The notes below the pieces were generated by a model. It made no database searches. It saw only the letters and a program-made list of their open reading frames with translations, and had not been told where the DNA came from. The position numbers were made by a program, and so were the translations under genes. Source: Aselliscus stoliczkanus (lineage: Eukaryota > Chordata > Mammalia > Chiroptera > Hipposideridae). From it: DNA of 64,000 bases. How positions within the stretch are numbered: the first letter of the stretch is position 1; the number at the start of each line of letters is the position of its first letter. Where the stretch lies: positions 140,852,421-140,916,420 of the forward strand of contig CM066733.1 of NCBI GenBank assembly GCA_033961575.1, in the 5' to 3' direction. This document shows, one piece after another, positions 1 through 12,500 of this stretch.

Positions 1-166
1 TGTAACATATACTAATGATCACACACTATATTTCACTCAGGCCTCTCTCCCTCTGAAATGTGGTTTTCCTGAGTAATTCCTCCTCTGTACCGTGAGCTCC
101 TTGAGAAGAAAATGGTATCTTTTTGAGTACCATATTCCCAGAACAGAACATCATATCCAGCATATA

Positions 167-247
167 TTGGGTTGTCAGAAAAGTCATGACGCATTTTTGA
201 AACGAAAAACATAGACAAAATACGTCATGACTTTTCCGACAACCCAA
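167..247 (+). mobile_element. Palindromic mariner-type MITE, copy 1
   Basis: Short element of about 81 bases bounded by inverted repeats TTGGGTTGTCAGAAAAGTCA and the matching TGACTTTTCCGACAACCCAA. Only about 30 bases separate the arms, so nearly the whole element can fold into one hairpin. A second copy of the same family is at 13535-13612 in the opposite orientation. A TA lies just upstream (TATA before TTGGG), as expected for Tc1/mariner target sites. Confidence 0.75.
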
Positions 248-1145
248 CAGTTAGCACTTAAAAGTAAATAGGTAATTGAATGAATAAATGAATGAGTGAA
301 TGAACAACCACAGAAATGTCTTTACCAACTCAAGGTATTTGGTTCATTCAACTATCATCAACTGAACAGCATTTCTATGACTTTTGAGAAACTGTGGTAA
401 AGATATTTTCAACTCTGTTATCCCAACAATATATACTTGTATGTTAAATTACTGGTTGAACATAATTCAAAGTAACAATTTTCTCTGCAGACAAAGGTGA
501 AGGCAATTTTTAGCCAGAATATAAAGTACGTCACTCAACGTGTTTCCTTTTTTGCCTTAAATGCCAGAAAATTTGAAGGCAAATTTTGTGTTCAATAGTT
601 AATAATTAGACCATCTCAAGTCCCTGACAATTTCTATCCCATTTGCTCTCATAGATGGTCTATTTCTATCCTAAATTCTTCTACTACACATGATTTCTTT
701 TCTAAATTCTTCTACTATAAATTATTATAATATTTGTAAGCAGGTAGAGGATGGTGCCAAAAAACTTAATCCTCCAAAATACTGGTTTCTTCCACTGTAG
801 GTCGCAGACATTAAGCAGCCATATAAAGGTACAGACCAGAATCTGCCTGCGCCATACAGACTTGTGGCAACCTATCAGAATCCCCGAGATTTCTGGTCAG
901 TCTGGTTCTGTGTATATCAATCCTCAAGTCCCGCTCACATAAAACTGATTGAATATTATAGCCGCTGGTACAATTTATCTGCAATAATAAAACTCCAATC
1001 ATGCTTGGAATGTGCTCACATTTTTATTAATTATAATGCATGGACCATAGTCATAAGTTTTGTTTCATGACATTTAGTATTTTAAATGTTAGCTGTTACT
1101 GCAAGGGGACAAATTTAGCAGACAATAACAAATGTGATTCTAGAG

Positions 1146-1325
1146 TAGTGATTTGCAATCTTGGCTAATACTAGAATCTCCTGGAGGTATCTTTAGAAAT
1201 ATTTATACCAGATCCTCAATTAAAACAGAATTCTGAGGCCATGGGGCTGAACCCAGCATCATTTTCTCGAGCATCCCAAGTGATTCCAATGTACATTAAG
1301 GTCCAGTGATACCTGATCTTGAGCC
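1146..1325 (+). mobile_element. MER5-like hAT MITE
   Basis: The sequence from AGTGATTTGCAATCTTGGC, through the AGAATCTCCTGGAGG motif, to CCAAGTGATTCCAATGTACA has the layout of the ancient mammalian MER5A/B family: near-palindromic halves around an AGAATTCTGAGG centre. Divergence is high, consistent with an old insertion. Confidence 0.6.
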
Positions 1326-1749
1326 TGAAAGTGAGGTCAGAGTTGGAAATAAAGATGTGTCATATTTCCCATGATAGGGGATTGCCTAACAAATTTTTAA
1401 AAGTGAAAATACTTCTATCTTTTAAAAACCAAGCTGTGTATTTACCCCATTAAATAAACTGGTAATAAAACCTGAATAAAAAAAGGGGAAATTAGAAGTG
1501 ATTACTCATTTTTTAAAGGATTTTCTGTCTTTATAAAGGATTAATTTAGGCATTTCTTCAAGTACCAGCTAGTGATTTAATTGATTTGTAGACTTAATCT
1601 CAGTTAATAATTACACTTGTGACCTTCGCAGAGTCACTGGAATCTCTCTAGGCTTCACTTTTCTAACGTGTAAGCTGAGAGAACTGGATTAAAGAAGCAC
1701 TTTCTCAACTCACACTATTTCACAGAGGTGTCCAGATGTTATGAGGAGG

Positions 1750-1990
1750 TGGAAGGGTGGCTGAGAGCACAAACCCTGGAGCTGGGTTGCCTGAATTTTA
1801 GTCCCGGCTCCACTGATTATGTTACCTGGGAAGATTAATTAACCTTTCAGAGCCTCAGTTTCACTGACTTTAAAATGGCTTTAAGAATACTACATACCTC
1901 ATAGGGTTGTGAGGTTAAGTGAAATAATATATGTAAAAGCATTTAAAACAGTTCTGGGCACATAGTAAGAACTACTAAAGCATTACTTAT
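1750..1990 (+). repeat. MIR SINE
   Basis: Shows the MIR order: a GGAGCTGGGTTGCCTGAATT-type head region, then the CTCAGTTTC...AAAATGG core and GTGAGG(A)TTAAGTGA, ending near TTCTGGGCACATAGTAAG. Diverged ancient mammalian SINE. Confidence 0.7.
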
Positions 1991-2204
1991 TATTCTAATG
2001 ATTAATATTACACCCCAAAAAAAAGTCAGGGCCTTGAGTATGCTAATGTGTTGGTGAGCTTCTATGCAGGGGACATGTCGCATAGCATTTCAGAAATACA
2101 TTTGAGCAGTTAACACTTGGTTGCAGGGGGACGGTTCTCTATGGAGCTGGCTTTAGGGAAACTGGACTACATGATTGCTATGATTCTTCTAAATGTTTTA
2201 GGGA

Positions 2205-2430
2205 CTCAAAACTATGACCCATGGGCCAAATCCAGTCCACCGTCTGTTTTTGTAAATACGGTCTTCAAGGAATACTGCCATGTTCATTTGTTTACATATT
2301 GTCTATATCTACTTTCACACTACAACAAAAGAGATAAATAAAGAGCTACAAGAGAAAGCATATGGCCCACAAAGCTTAAAATACTCAAATACTCGTATAT
2401 ACGGTCAGGCCCTTTACTGAAAAAGTTTGT
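2205..2430 (+). mobile_element. hAT-Charlie-type fragment
   Basis: Contains the familiar motifs ATCCAGTCCACCGTCTGTTT, TTTGTAAATA, CTACTTTCACACTACAACA, TATGGCCCACAAAGCTTAAA and CCCTTTACTGAAAAAGTTTG in the order seen in a common mammalian non-autonomous hAT-Charlie element. The ends are decayed. Confidence 0.6.
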
Positions 2431-5400
2431 CCCTTCTTTAGATGCATATTGTGCTGGGAAGACTATAGTTCTTCCCCACAGCAAGTTAATCATCAAGACA
2501 AATCTGATTTTATGAATGGGCATGTTTATTCTGTTGACCCAGCTGGCTGGAGGGAAAAAGGAACCAGTCTCTGTGTGGGATGTGAAGACAGGGTGGCTAT
2601 GGCAGTGAGAGGTTCTCAATGATATGGGCTGGAAAGGATACAGTGATGATACAGATGAAGAGCTGCTGATGGGAAAAAAGCAGAAACAACTGGGGGAACA
2701 GAAAGGGATCCGAAGGTCTTACCCTGGCCAAGGGGGCTGATGCAGGAGGGGCACTTTCTCCCGGCAGCTCCCTAAAGCCTACACACCCTCCCCAAAATAG
2801 GAGATTTCCTTTATAATTACTACTATTAATCAAATACAAGCCTAGAAAAATTGTTGTGTTATGCTATTTGATTCTTTTATAGGATAAGTATCATTCTAAT
2901 TTTGAATAAACCAAGGCACGTGGAGTTTAAACAATTTCCCCATACCAGAGGTTGAGTTTGCAGACAAACCTCATTTTATTGTCTCTTGTTTTATTGTTAG
3001 ATAGTCCTCTAGGCTTCAACTGAAGTTTTTCAGTTCTAGAACTTCTCTTAAATGCAGAGAAATGCTACAAAAATCTGATGACCAGGATTTCTGACACACT
3101 GTGCAAGATAACTGTTTATCATTGGATGAATCTTTACTATTTCTACCCATACTAATAATCTGTTGGTCTATACAAGTTTAGCTCTTGGGGGGGGGAGGGA
3201 GGAGAAAAGGGCAGGTAAGATGAGGTAAGGAATCTGCCCGCATCCTGCATAGATAGCAACACTGATAGAATTTATCTTACAAAAAAAGATAAAGTAGGGG
3301 ACTCATTCAATATGAATAGAAACACAGGAAGTGAGTGAAGAATAGACAAAAAATGCACTGTTTGAAATGGCAGCTGCAAACCTTATCTCTTATATCCCAT
3401 TGCTTACAAAGACCAGTCAGCTTTTCTTAGCCAAATGTGAATTAGAAGAAACATAATTTACTGTTTAGAAAATACGCCTAATTTACCACCAAAGCTATAC
3501 AATTTGTCTTGAAGTAAGGAATTCTCCATCAGCCTTTCAAAATGAGGGTGATTAAGTAGACGACAATATTCATCCAGTGTTCTTTTCTTTTCATTATTTG
3601 TGGCACCCTGATGAAAAGTAATTATGCTTTGGCGAATTTTCCTCTTAGATGTAATTTGGACCACTTATCTGAGCTTCTCAGAAGGGAGCTAGCTGACTTG
3701 ACAGCTAACAGAGAACACCTGTTTCTCTCAATGTAAAGGAAGCTTTCCTTGTCCTCCGCTTAGCAATGCAGAGCATTTCTGCAACCAGAAAGACTGAGTG
3801 ATGTATTAATGAATTGCTTTCTCTATCTAGCCAACATAATCAGGAATTAAATGGTGTGGGGTTTATATTTACATAAGAAGAGAGAATGGTCATGAATATA
3901 AAACAAGCGAAAGAGAATTGGGAGTGTGGCCAGTGACTGAGCGCTGAGCTATACTGATGTTCGCCCTATTGACCAACCACCTGCAATGGGGATGTCCCTT
4001 GGCTATTCAGATGCTTTTTCCAAAAAAACTCATAATTTTGGACTCTCTTATTGTATTAAATAGGCAAAGGGGATCTGCAGAAAATTTTGTGTATGTTTTA
4101 TTGTTTGTAACACCCACCAAGCATGTGAAAATTTCTATCCATCCTCTTCTCATTGATATTAAAAGTAGGCGGCTGGCATGATACTTATGATTCACAAAAA
4201 AAGGATCATCCCATAGCTATATTGAAACACTAAATAATTCCATTTTCCATCTAGGAGCCATGAAGCTTCTAATATACTTTTCAGAGGCTTTACTTGTTCC
4301 TTTTATACGTTTATTAATTTGCTTTTCCATCCTGTTTTAACAAACATTAAAAAGCACTTTTACAAATACAACCATTTGGTCTTATTGCATTCTCAAAATG
4401 AACATCAACAAGGAAAATAAGTACAGTACCTGAGAGCTAAAACTCAATTTAGGTGGATCCATGGAAAATCAGTTAATGGACTTCAAAGAAATTTGGTTTT
4501 CTCTGCATACACTTTGCCATCCCTTTTTGTTTGCCTTCACTAATTTTCTGATGCAAACTATTGAAGGGAAATGCTGCAAGAAGTTATTTTGGTTGTTCAT
4601 TTTCGTAACACATTAGGATTTTTGTGCTCTGTCAATTTTTAAAGTTTTTGCAAAACTGAGCATATGAAATTTAGAAAACTTTCTACTGAAACATAATAGA
4701 CAATAAAAATACAAATAAATGTACTGCTCGATAAATTCCATACAAACTGAATATATCCATATTGCCAGCTCCTAGATCCAGACACAGAACTCCTCCTTTT
4801 ACTCCTGTCTAGTCATTACAACCGCTATCTGGACTTATAACATGTAGATTAATTTTGCCTATTTTGGTGGGTTCGTGAACTTGTATTATCTTGCTTAATC
4901 TACAAGCAGAAACAGAGACATGGTGACACAGAGCAATTTGTATAATGCCAAGCAACTCTTGAAGAATAAAGCCTAGGCTTTTCATTGAATATGCTTTCCA
5001 CAGCATTGCTTGTTATCTCTTAAAGCCTTTCTAGTAGCCACAGAAAAGAGAAATCCACATGACAAGACTACCATTTTTGCATATTAAAGTGATTTCTGAC
5101 AGCTTGAAACATATGAATTCAAAGATGCTCCCCCTGAGTCTTTATCCAAACTAGACCTTTGATACCATCTCCACTGATCTCTAGGAGCTCCCACCCAGGA
5201 AGGCAGATCAAACCCGGGGAAAGGAAGTAAGACAAGAGACACATGACAATCTTTAGGCTGATTTTTCTCCACTCAAGTCATAGCTTCTATGATCAAGGAC
5301 AAAAACAATTCAAGGAACTCTTCAGTCATTTTGGAGTAGGTACTTTGCACCCAGGCTTTGAAATAAGTTGCAAAGGTATTAAGACAAATAAGACATGGTT

Positions 5401-5705
5401 CCTACTGTAAAAAAACTTCACAGAACGGTGACACCAGTCCTCTAAAATAATATTTGAGAGGTAGAAGTCATAATTTATTTTCAAATTCAGAGAACAAAAT
5501 GACTTCAATGATAATAATGTTAAGATCTAAAGGATTCAAATTTGCAAGAAATATGGTACTTGATGAGGATATTTCTTGTTAGGTTTTAGATTTCCCTAAA
5601 GGTTTAGAAGAGAATTTTTTATTTTGTTAGGGACTGGCACAGGTAAACAACTTTTGGTTGGTATTTCTATTGAGATGGTTCTGATGAAACCAAAAAAACT
5701 AGTAA

Positions 5706-5707
5706 AA

Positions 5708-5795
<88 letters not shown>

Positions 5796-5835
5796 AAAAA
5801 GAAAGAAAAAAGAAAGAAAGAAAAGAGAGAGAGAA
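5706..5835 (+). repeat. (GAAA)n microsatellite
   Basis: About 125 bases of near-perfect GAAA units with a few extra A residues toward the 3' end, grading into GAGAGA. A purine-only tract on this strand, likely length-polymorphic. Confidence 0.95.
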
Positions 5836-6344
5836 AAGACCATTGGCATTCATTTATTCAAAAACTGTTTTTTAAGTTAAGTTACAAATACATAAATTTA
5901 GGACATGAAAATGAACTACTATGTTATAAAGCAGGAAACAAGTTTAGTCATTAGTGTTGGGGAGGTTTTTATAAGTTACTATTACTGGATATATTTAGGT
6001 TTTTGAACCACAAATGCAGTCTGAAGGTTCAGCTTAAACCTCTTTTTCCAGCAATATTGGAAAAGGAAATGTTCAAAGCAAATCCAGAAATCTACTAACA
6101 TGAAAAAGGTAGGGAAGTTATCAGTTAAAGCATTAGATTTCAAAAATCAATAACGTTGATAAAAATGCAGCCAAAGAAGACTCAATAAATTCTGCTGCAG
6201 AAATCTCAGAAAGTATGTCTAATTTGGCCATGTTTATGTGGCCAAATGCACTTTCAAAAAAGTATATGTAGTAAATAAAGGAGTCCTCTTCCTCATCCCT
6301 TATTTTAATTTCTGATAATTAGTTTTTATTTTCATTATGTTTTT

Positions 6345-6592
6345 TTATAATGAGACAGCATAATACTTGAACAACAGTCCCTAAAAATCAAGCAGTCTTG
6401 TGTTTGAGTCCCAGTTCTGCAACTTACTGACTACATTAGTGTGGTGAATGGATTTAACTTCTCTATGGTTTAGTTTCCTTATCACTGAAATGGGGTTATT
6501 AATACCTGTATTACAGAGTGTTGGGAGGATACCATGAACTAGTTACCTAGCATAATACCTGGTAGTTCGTAGATGCTCAATAAAATTTTATT
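6345..6592 (+). repeat. MIR SINE
   Basis: Shows MIR landmarks: TGTTTGAGTCCCAGTTCTGC, then CTATGGTTTAGTTTCCTTAT, AAATGGGGTTATTAATACCT and a tail with GTAGATGCTCAATAAA. Plus orientation. Confidence 0.7.
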
Positions 6593-7426
6593 TACTTTCT
6601 TACAACGTTGGTGTTTTCAAGTGTTTCCCTGATACTCAGGACTAGGAAAAACACATAAGCAATAGAAGATGAATTAAATTAGCACCTTATAGTTCCATTT
6701 GTGATAGAAATTTGCAACAACTAAAAGTAAATTCATTTCCAGGAAAAATGGCAGCATCGATGGGCTGGAAAAACCTGCCTCCAGTGAAATTGCACCAGAT
6801 GTGCTTAGTTTAATACCTTCAGCAACAAGTTGGGACAATACACAGAAAGCGTCCACCAGGGTAGCTCATGAGACAGTGTTTTCACTGAGAGCTGGTGTGC
6901 AGCCACCCTCTGCCTAACAAGGACCAAAATCCTAGACTCCCAAAAGAAAGGCAATTGTTAAGCATAAACACATTCTTTGCACAGTTTAGGCACAGTCAGC
7001 CACCATTATTATTTTGGGATAGTTATATATCAGTACAAGGGACCAACTATTTCCTAGCCAAAATCCCAGTGAACAGCAAAAAAGTCAATCTTGCACAAAA
7101 GGCTTTTCTAAGACGAGGCAATCTCAGGCCTGCTCTAACTAACATTTTCCTGCACAGTGAACATTAAACACTCAGCCATCTTGATCAAGTTTCCCCACTA
7201 CATTCTGAGATTGCCTGACCCTGCAATATGCCACCACAATTTTATATTTCTAAAGGTTTCTATAATTTAGATTTCTTTACCTTTCTCTTCTCTCACTTGC
7301 CTGCTCACTCTGTCCATTGAAAATTCGCCTCCTCACAGTTAGTTACCTCTAAAGAACATTCCCTCTGATTGCCAACAATACATGGCCCGATTCTCTGGTC
7401 CTCTAGAGAATGACAGAAGGAAGGTA

Positions 7427-7466
7427 GCCTGAGGGTAGCCAAGCTGTGCCTGAGGGTAGCCAAGCT
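7427..7466 (+). repeat. 21-bp tandem duplication
   Basis: GCCTGAGGGTAGCCAAGCT occurs at 7427-7445 and again at 7448-7466, a two-copy tandem repeat of period 21. No function is visible. Confidence 0.85.
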
Positions 7467-8462
7467 ACAACTTTGTAGCAATTCAGTTGTCATTTCCTCC
7501 ACCTGACCCCCTGCCACCACACAAGACCTAGCCCTGAGTTCCAAAGGTTTGGGATAAGTTCCCAGATGGCAAATAATAAGGAGCCATTCAAGTTCATAAA
7601 GTTCATCACTCAAGCTACACATTTAACCACCAATTTATGTGAAAGGCATTGTGCTAAAAGCGGTGAATGAATATGAGCTGAATAGACATAGATCCTGGGC
7701 TGAAGTTTATAGCCTTCTTAGGGGAAAGTTAACACATTGAGGACGGGGCATTTAAATGTATAGACGCAAATCTGCATCACGGGTCCACAGTGTGTTAAGA
7801 TGCCTCATTTAAATAACTCATATAAAATAAGAAGTGACCGTTTACATATCCAAGTGTAGGCACCAAGGTGGGAAAACAACAGTGAATGAAATAAACAGGG
7901 TCTTTACTCTCATTGCCAGAGAAGCATCCATGGGAGAAGGGGCTTCATCAATATCCAGGTATGTCAACATGGTGACATGATGCCAACATCATGGAAAACA
8001 GTTGATGTTGCTACAGCGCTGTTGCCAAAGGAGCTATATGAAGCTGTATGGGATAACTTATGCATTTTAACTATTTATGCTCTTATTTACTGAATGCCAT
8101 GCACAGTATTGGAAGTCTTTTTAAAAAATCCCTGCTCTACAAGGCTCCTTTGACAGCCTAGCAGCATGAAATCTCCCCAATCTTGTAGATAAAAATAGTC
8201 ACAATTCAATGCTGTACTGCTAAGGGCAACATATTCTCTTGGATCTTATGTTTATTAGCTTATCTTTTAGGAAATGGTAATTTTTTTGGTGTCCACTAAT
8301 AAAAAAAGGTGGATTCATTATAAAGAATGTGTATAATAAACTGAGAATCAACAATAAAATTTGAAGAGAAACAACAACAAATAAAACAAATGCTCCAATA
8401 CTTTTATTTTTTTAATGAGAAATTTAATCCTGATTTTTTTTTCCAGGCATGCATTATAATCT

Positions 8463-8892
8463 TTTTTTTTTATTATATATCTTTTTGTTTTTAATTGGGG
8501 AATTGAGGGAGTGGAACAGACAAATTGTTGTCCTTTTGTTCTTCAGTCTAGTTGTGGCTTCACTGGCCCATGTTGGTATCGTCATTGCACTCTTCCCGGG
8601 TGAGGCAGATCAGTTGCCGGCCTCTGGATGGCCGCTCACCGTGGCTCTTGGCAGCTCACACCGGCTGCCAGCCGTTGCTCACGCTGGCTGCTGGCCACTC
8701 ACTGTAGCCTATGGCAGCCCACTGCAGCAGGGGCTGCAGCCTACACCATCGCCGGGACTTGCACAGCCCAGCTCCAGGTGGAGCTGTTGTTAGCTGTAGA
8801 GGGCAGTGTCACTGGCCCTCAAATGTGGGATCCAAACCGGGGCCGCTGGCGTCCCAAGCCAGGTCTTAACCAACGTGCCACTCGGCCGGCCA
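8463..8892 (-). mobile_element. Long tRNA-derived SINE, full copy
   Basis: Minus-strand full-length copy. Its tRNA-like head (GGCCGGCCGAGTGGCACGTT) lies at the 8892 end and its T-rich reverse tail at 8463. It is flanked by a 14-base target duplication, ATGCATTATAATCT at 8449-8462 and ATGCATTGTAATCT at 8895-8908, with one mismatch. Confidence 0.9.
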
Positions 8893-11436
8893 CCATGCAT
8901 TGTAATCTTTATGGAAGCTGTACTTCCTATCTGACAGTGTTTATTCTAAGCATTAGGTTGTTTTCAGTTTTTCTTTCTGACCTTTGTTTTTTCTCATTTA
9001 TTTTCTTCCCTATTCCCTTCCTTCCTTCGCTCCTTCTTCTACACGTATGCTAGCTTCTCTTAAGCACTTGATCCATAATCAGAGATTTGACTTCCAATCT
9101 AAGTGGCATTTTTGTAACAACTGGTTTGGACAACTGGGGTCTAAAGCTGCTACAGGACAGGTTTTATTACAACTTTAGGAACATGGAGCAGCCTTTGTTA
9201 AGATTTTCAAGTTCATTTTAAGGACCAATTTCATGCTGTAATCAAGACTGTCATTTTGCTCTTAAAACAGCAGATTTACAATTCATGTCCCCAAGGTCTG
9301 CTGAACTCAGTGCACAGGCAGGCACTCAGGGGAAGCCTCTCACCGGCTGCCCTTCAACGACGTCCAAGACAGATAATGCCGAATTCCATCAGCTCAGTAG
9401 ATCCCAAGACTGTTTGTTTCCTCAGTTCTCTGGGATAAAAACTTCATTTCCTTAATTTTTCTCAGTACACTAGCTACCTGTGCATGCTATATTGACTATT
9501 TCGATTTTCAGAAAAAACAAAAATTTTTGCATTAGCAAGAAAGCAGCCCTATTTTTAAATAAGTTGAAGAACGTCATCCAGTCAACAAGCTGAGATACTT
9601 TATTGGATATTAAATACTGTTTGCATCTCTCCAAGCATGCAGTTGTATTTCACCCTCTATTTTGCATTTTATTTATATATATGTTCCATTAAATATCTGA
9701 CCTGTTCTATACTCTATAGCATTTTTTTAAGTTTATAGGCTTACTTTTAATGAAGATCTGCAGTTTGGATTCACCATTTACAACACAGTAGATGACTTTT
9801 GCTCCTAAACTCATGATTTCTTCTTCTTTTTTTTTTTTATTATTGTTAGAACTCTGAAAGTTTCAGAGAGAGAGTTGTTTCTTACTTTTATTTCTCAAAG
9901 CAGAAACCCCACCTGATGTCTTTCCTCTTCTTTTCATTTAAAGTACAACTAAAAAGTCTTATTTCAGTCTTATTCTGTAATGGCATAGTTCACAGAATTT
10001 CAGGTGAAAGTTATATTGTTTTGATTAAAATTCAGTTCATAATAAGCAACAAAAAAATCTACTCTGGGATGACACATACCTTATAAGGCTATTTAAAAAC
10101 CTAAATATATAGAAAAATCTATTTTGCCTTGTATAAGTTAAAGGAATGAAAAATCCATAAGTGTTCTAAATTCAACATCCAAAAGTGTTTTTGATTTTTA
10201 ATGAAATTAATGCCAACTCTTCATCTTGCAATGGATTTGAGGCCTTTATTATATAATTTTTTAAATCTCCACTTTCCTACTGTGCTTAGAAATTTTTGTT
10301 TCTAGGATTACTTTTTCCTATACAAATTCCAGAAAGATTTTTCAGACTATTGTGTAGGGGGAAGAGGGATAGCTTTCCCTATGATCCTTCTTGGTTCTCC
10401 AGCTGGGGCTCTCTGTACATTAGTTTGGCCAAAGACAGATTAAAAGAGAACAGCATACACATTTATTTATATATAACATGTATTTATTTAATATAAGTTT
10501 ACATGACAATGACATGGGAGCCTTCATAAGGAAATGAGGACCAGAAGAAGCAGTTAAACCTGAGCATTTTTAAACCAGGTTTGATGAAGAGTGGAAAAAT
10601 GCAGTAGGACAAAGGAGATGAACTAAGGGCAGTAAAATGGGAGACACTTATCAAGGCCTGCGCATTTGGGTTCCTCTCAGGCTTTGGAGACCAGGATGCT
10701 CCTGTGGTAGAGGTATAGGGAGGGCACCTCTAACGTCAGGGTTTTCTTACCTACTTCAGGGGGAGGTCAAAAGTCTTTCCTGTAAGTGCTATTTCTCAAA
10801 TTCCCTCAGCTTAAATATTCAGTGTCCCAAAGTGTCACATTTTGGGGTAGTATGTTCTAACCCCCTCACTGGAAAGTTGAATATGCTTGAAGATTAAAAA
10901 TCATCAGAGGCCTTAGCTCACTCAGAGTCCCAAAGGAGATGTGACAGAATATCAGTCACTTGACTTACAAACTAAAAAATGTTATTACGGGTAATTTCTT
11001 AGAACTTATTAACACTTGGGTCTAAAATTTACTATACAAATTTTAAGTATATGCTGATCCAAAAGACTGCAATGCCTACCAACTGGACTTCTGTATGGTG
11101 TCTAAAATTATCGCTCAACCAGGCTCCCCATCTAGAGTGAGGCAAGCCTTGCACCTCACAGAACAAGTGGGGTGGAGGAAGGGGTCATATAAACACTCTA
11201 TGATCATATGCTCTGGACTTGTGCAAGGCAACAGTCCTGTACCCAACCCTCTATGAAATTTTATTTTTTAATAATTATGAAAATCTAGAGCACAATTTTA
11301 AAGACAGTGCTGTACTTTACCCAGAAGACATTTTCTGTGCTTCAAGAGTACAATTATTGAAAAGGTTTCAGTAGGATAAGAAAATAAGAATATGAGGTAA
11401 ATAAAACCTGTATTAATTTCCTTCATAAAACTTTAA

Positions 11437-12500
11437 GGAAGGTCCAAGATGGCAGATTAGGTAAACGCTATGCCTGCTGCATCCCAGGATCACACCAAAA
11501 TTACAAATAAGTTATAGAACAATCAACATCAGAAATCATCTGAAGACCAGCTGAGCAGAACCCCTACAATTAAGGTTATTAAGAAGAGGCCAGGGCCGGC
11601 CGAGTGGCGCAGTGATCGGGCTCTGGCTTGGGAGGCCAGCGGCCCCGGTTCGGGTCCCACATATGAGGGCCAGTGACACTGCCCTCAAAAAAAAAAAAAA
11701 AAATAAGAGGAGGCCACATTGAGACTGGCAGGAGGGGTGGAGACATGAGATGGACTGACATCAAACCCATAGTGGTTGAACCCCGGAAGGGACACCTTGG
11801 TGGTGAAGGTCCCCCTAGAGAAGGGAGGAGTCCCGGCCCCAGGTTGGGAGAGAGTTTCCACAACAACTAACAGTGAAAATCAGTGAGGACTCTTGTCTCC
11901 CAACCCTGTGAGACAGAAGGCGGCTAGAAATCCAGGCACCCTCTTAGAGAACCCACATACAAACTCACTTGCCTGCAAACACTTACCTGGTCTCTGGAGG
12001 AGGGGCGGCCACTCAAGAGGCACCAGAGACACATGGAAACAGGCTGACTTGTGTGGCTTCAAGGGCTAGAGAGATAGCCGCCATAGTCCCTGTGTGGAGC
12101 CTGACTCCAGTGTAGCCTACAGGAGGGCGCCATATTGTCTATGTTGAATCCTCCCCCAAAGGGCCAAGTCTGAGACCACATTGGTCTGGTAAATCCAGCA
12201 TGCACACCACCTTGGTGATGCCCTGGGTGTCCGCCCCACCCAGCTAGTGCTGCTTTGCCTGGGGCACTCTGGACTACTGAGTACCCAACTCTGCCCCATA
12301 AGCTGTGGGACACTTTTGCAGCAGCAGAAAGCCTGTGGCAACCTCAGAAACTTTTGATGTTGGGCAGTGAGCCATACCCTGCTCTGCAGCCTCTCTTGAG
12401 TACCATTTGGATATTTATGAGCCCAAGGTGAGCGGGGGCTGGCTGCAGTGTTCTAAGGGCAATTTGCGAAGTGAGGTCACAGGCCAGGCATTGACTGGCA
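11437..12500 (+). mobile_element. L1 5' UTR portion of an internally deleted L1
   Basis: Starts with TCCAAGATGGCAGATTAGGT, followed by GCATCCCAGGATCACACC and GAACCCCTACAATTAAGG, the typical start of mammalian L1 5' UTRs. GC-rich 5' UTR sequence continues to about 12500. There it passes directly into ORF2 3' sequence, with no ORF1 and no ORF2 endonuclease or reverse transcriptase region between. A head-only SINE is inserted at 11590. Confidence 0.7.
11590..11702 (+). mobile_element. Head-only tRNA SINE
   Basis: Begins GGGCCGGCCGAGTGGCGCAG, carries the B-box-like GGTTCGGGTCCC, and stops at GACACTGCCCTC followed directly by poly(A). It lacks the downstream body and the AATAAA tail of the long copies. 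Imperfect flanking repeats of the form AAGARGAGGCCA suggest an independent insertion. Confidence 0.85.

Noticed and set aside
3180..3205. G-rich run as a G-quadruplex promoter
   Set aside because: A single short G run without repeated G tracts or nearby gene start; no support.
5596..5875. Lys/Glu-Arg and Phe/Leu/Ser repeat proteins
   Set aside because: They are translations of the GAAA microsatellite in different frames and strands.
7305..7622. 105-codon minus-strand frame as a small gene
   Set aside because: No homology recognised, it contains a tandem duplication and lies in intron sequence without splice or promoter support.
8449..9053. Open frames rich in Trp, Pro and Ser
   Set aside because: They lie inside a SINE. 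The same peptide phrases recur at 26.2, 38.0, 45.0 and 47.6 kb, wherever the SINE occurs.
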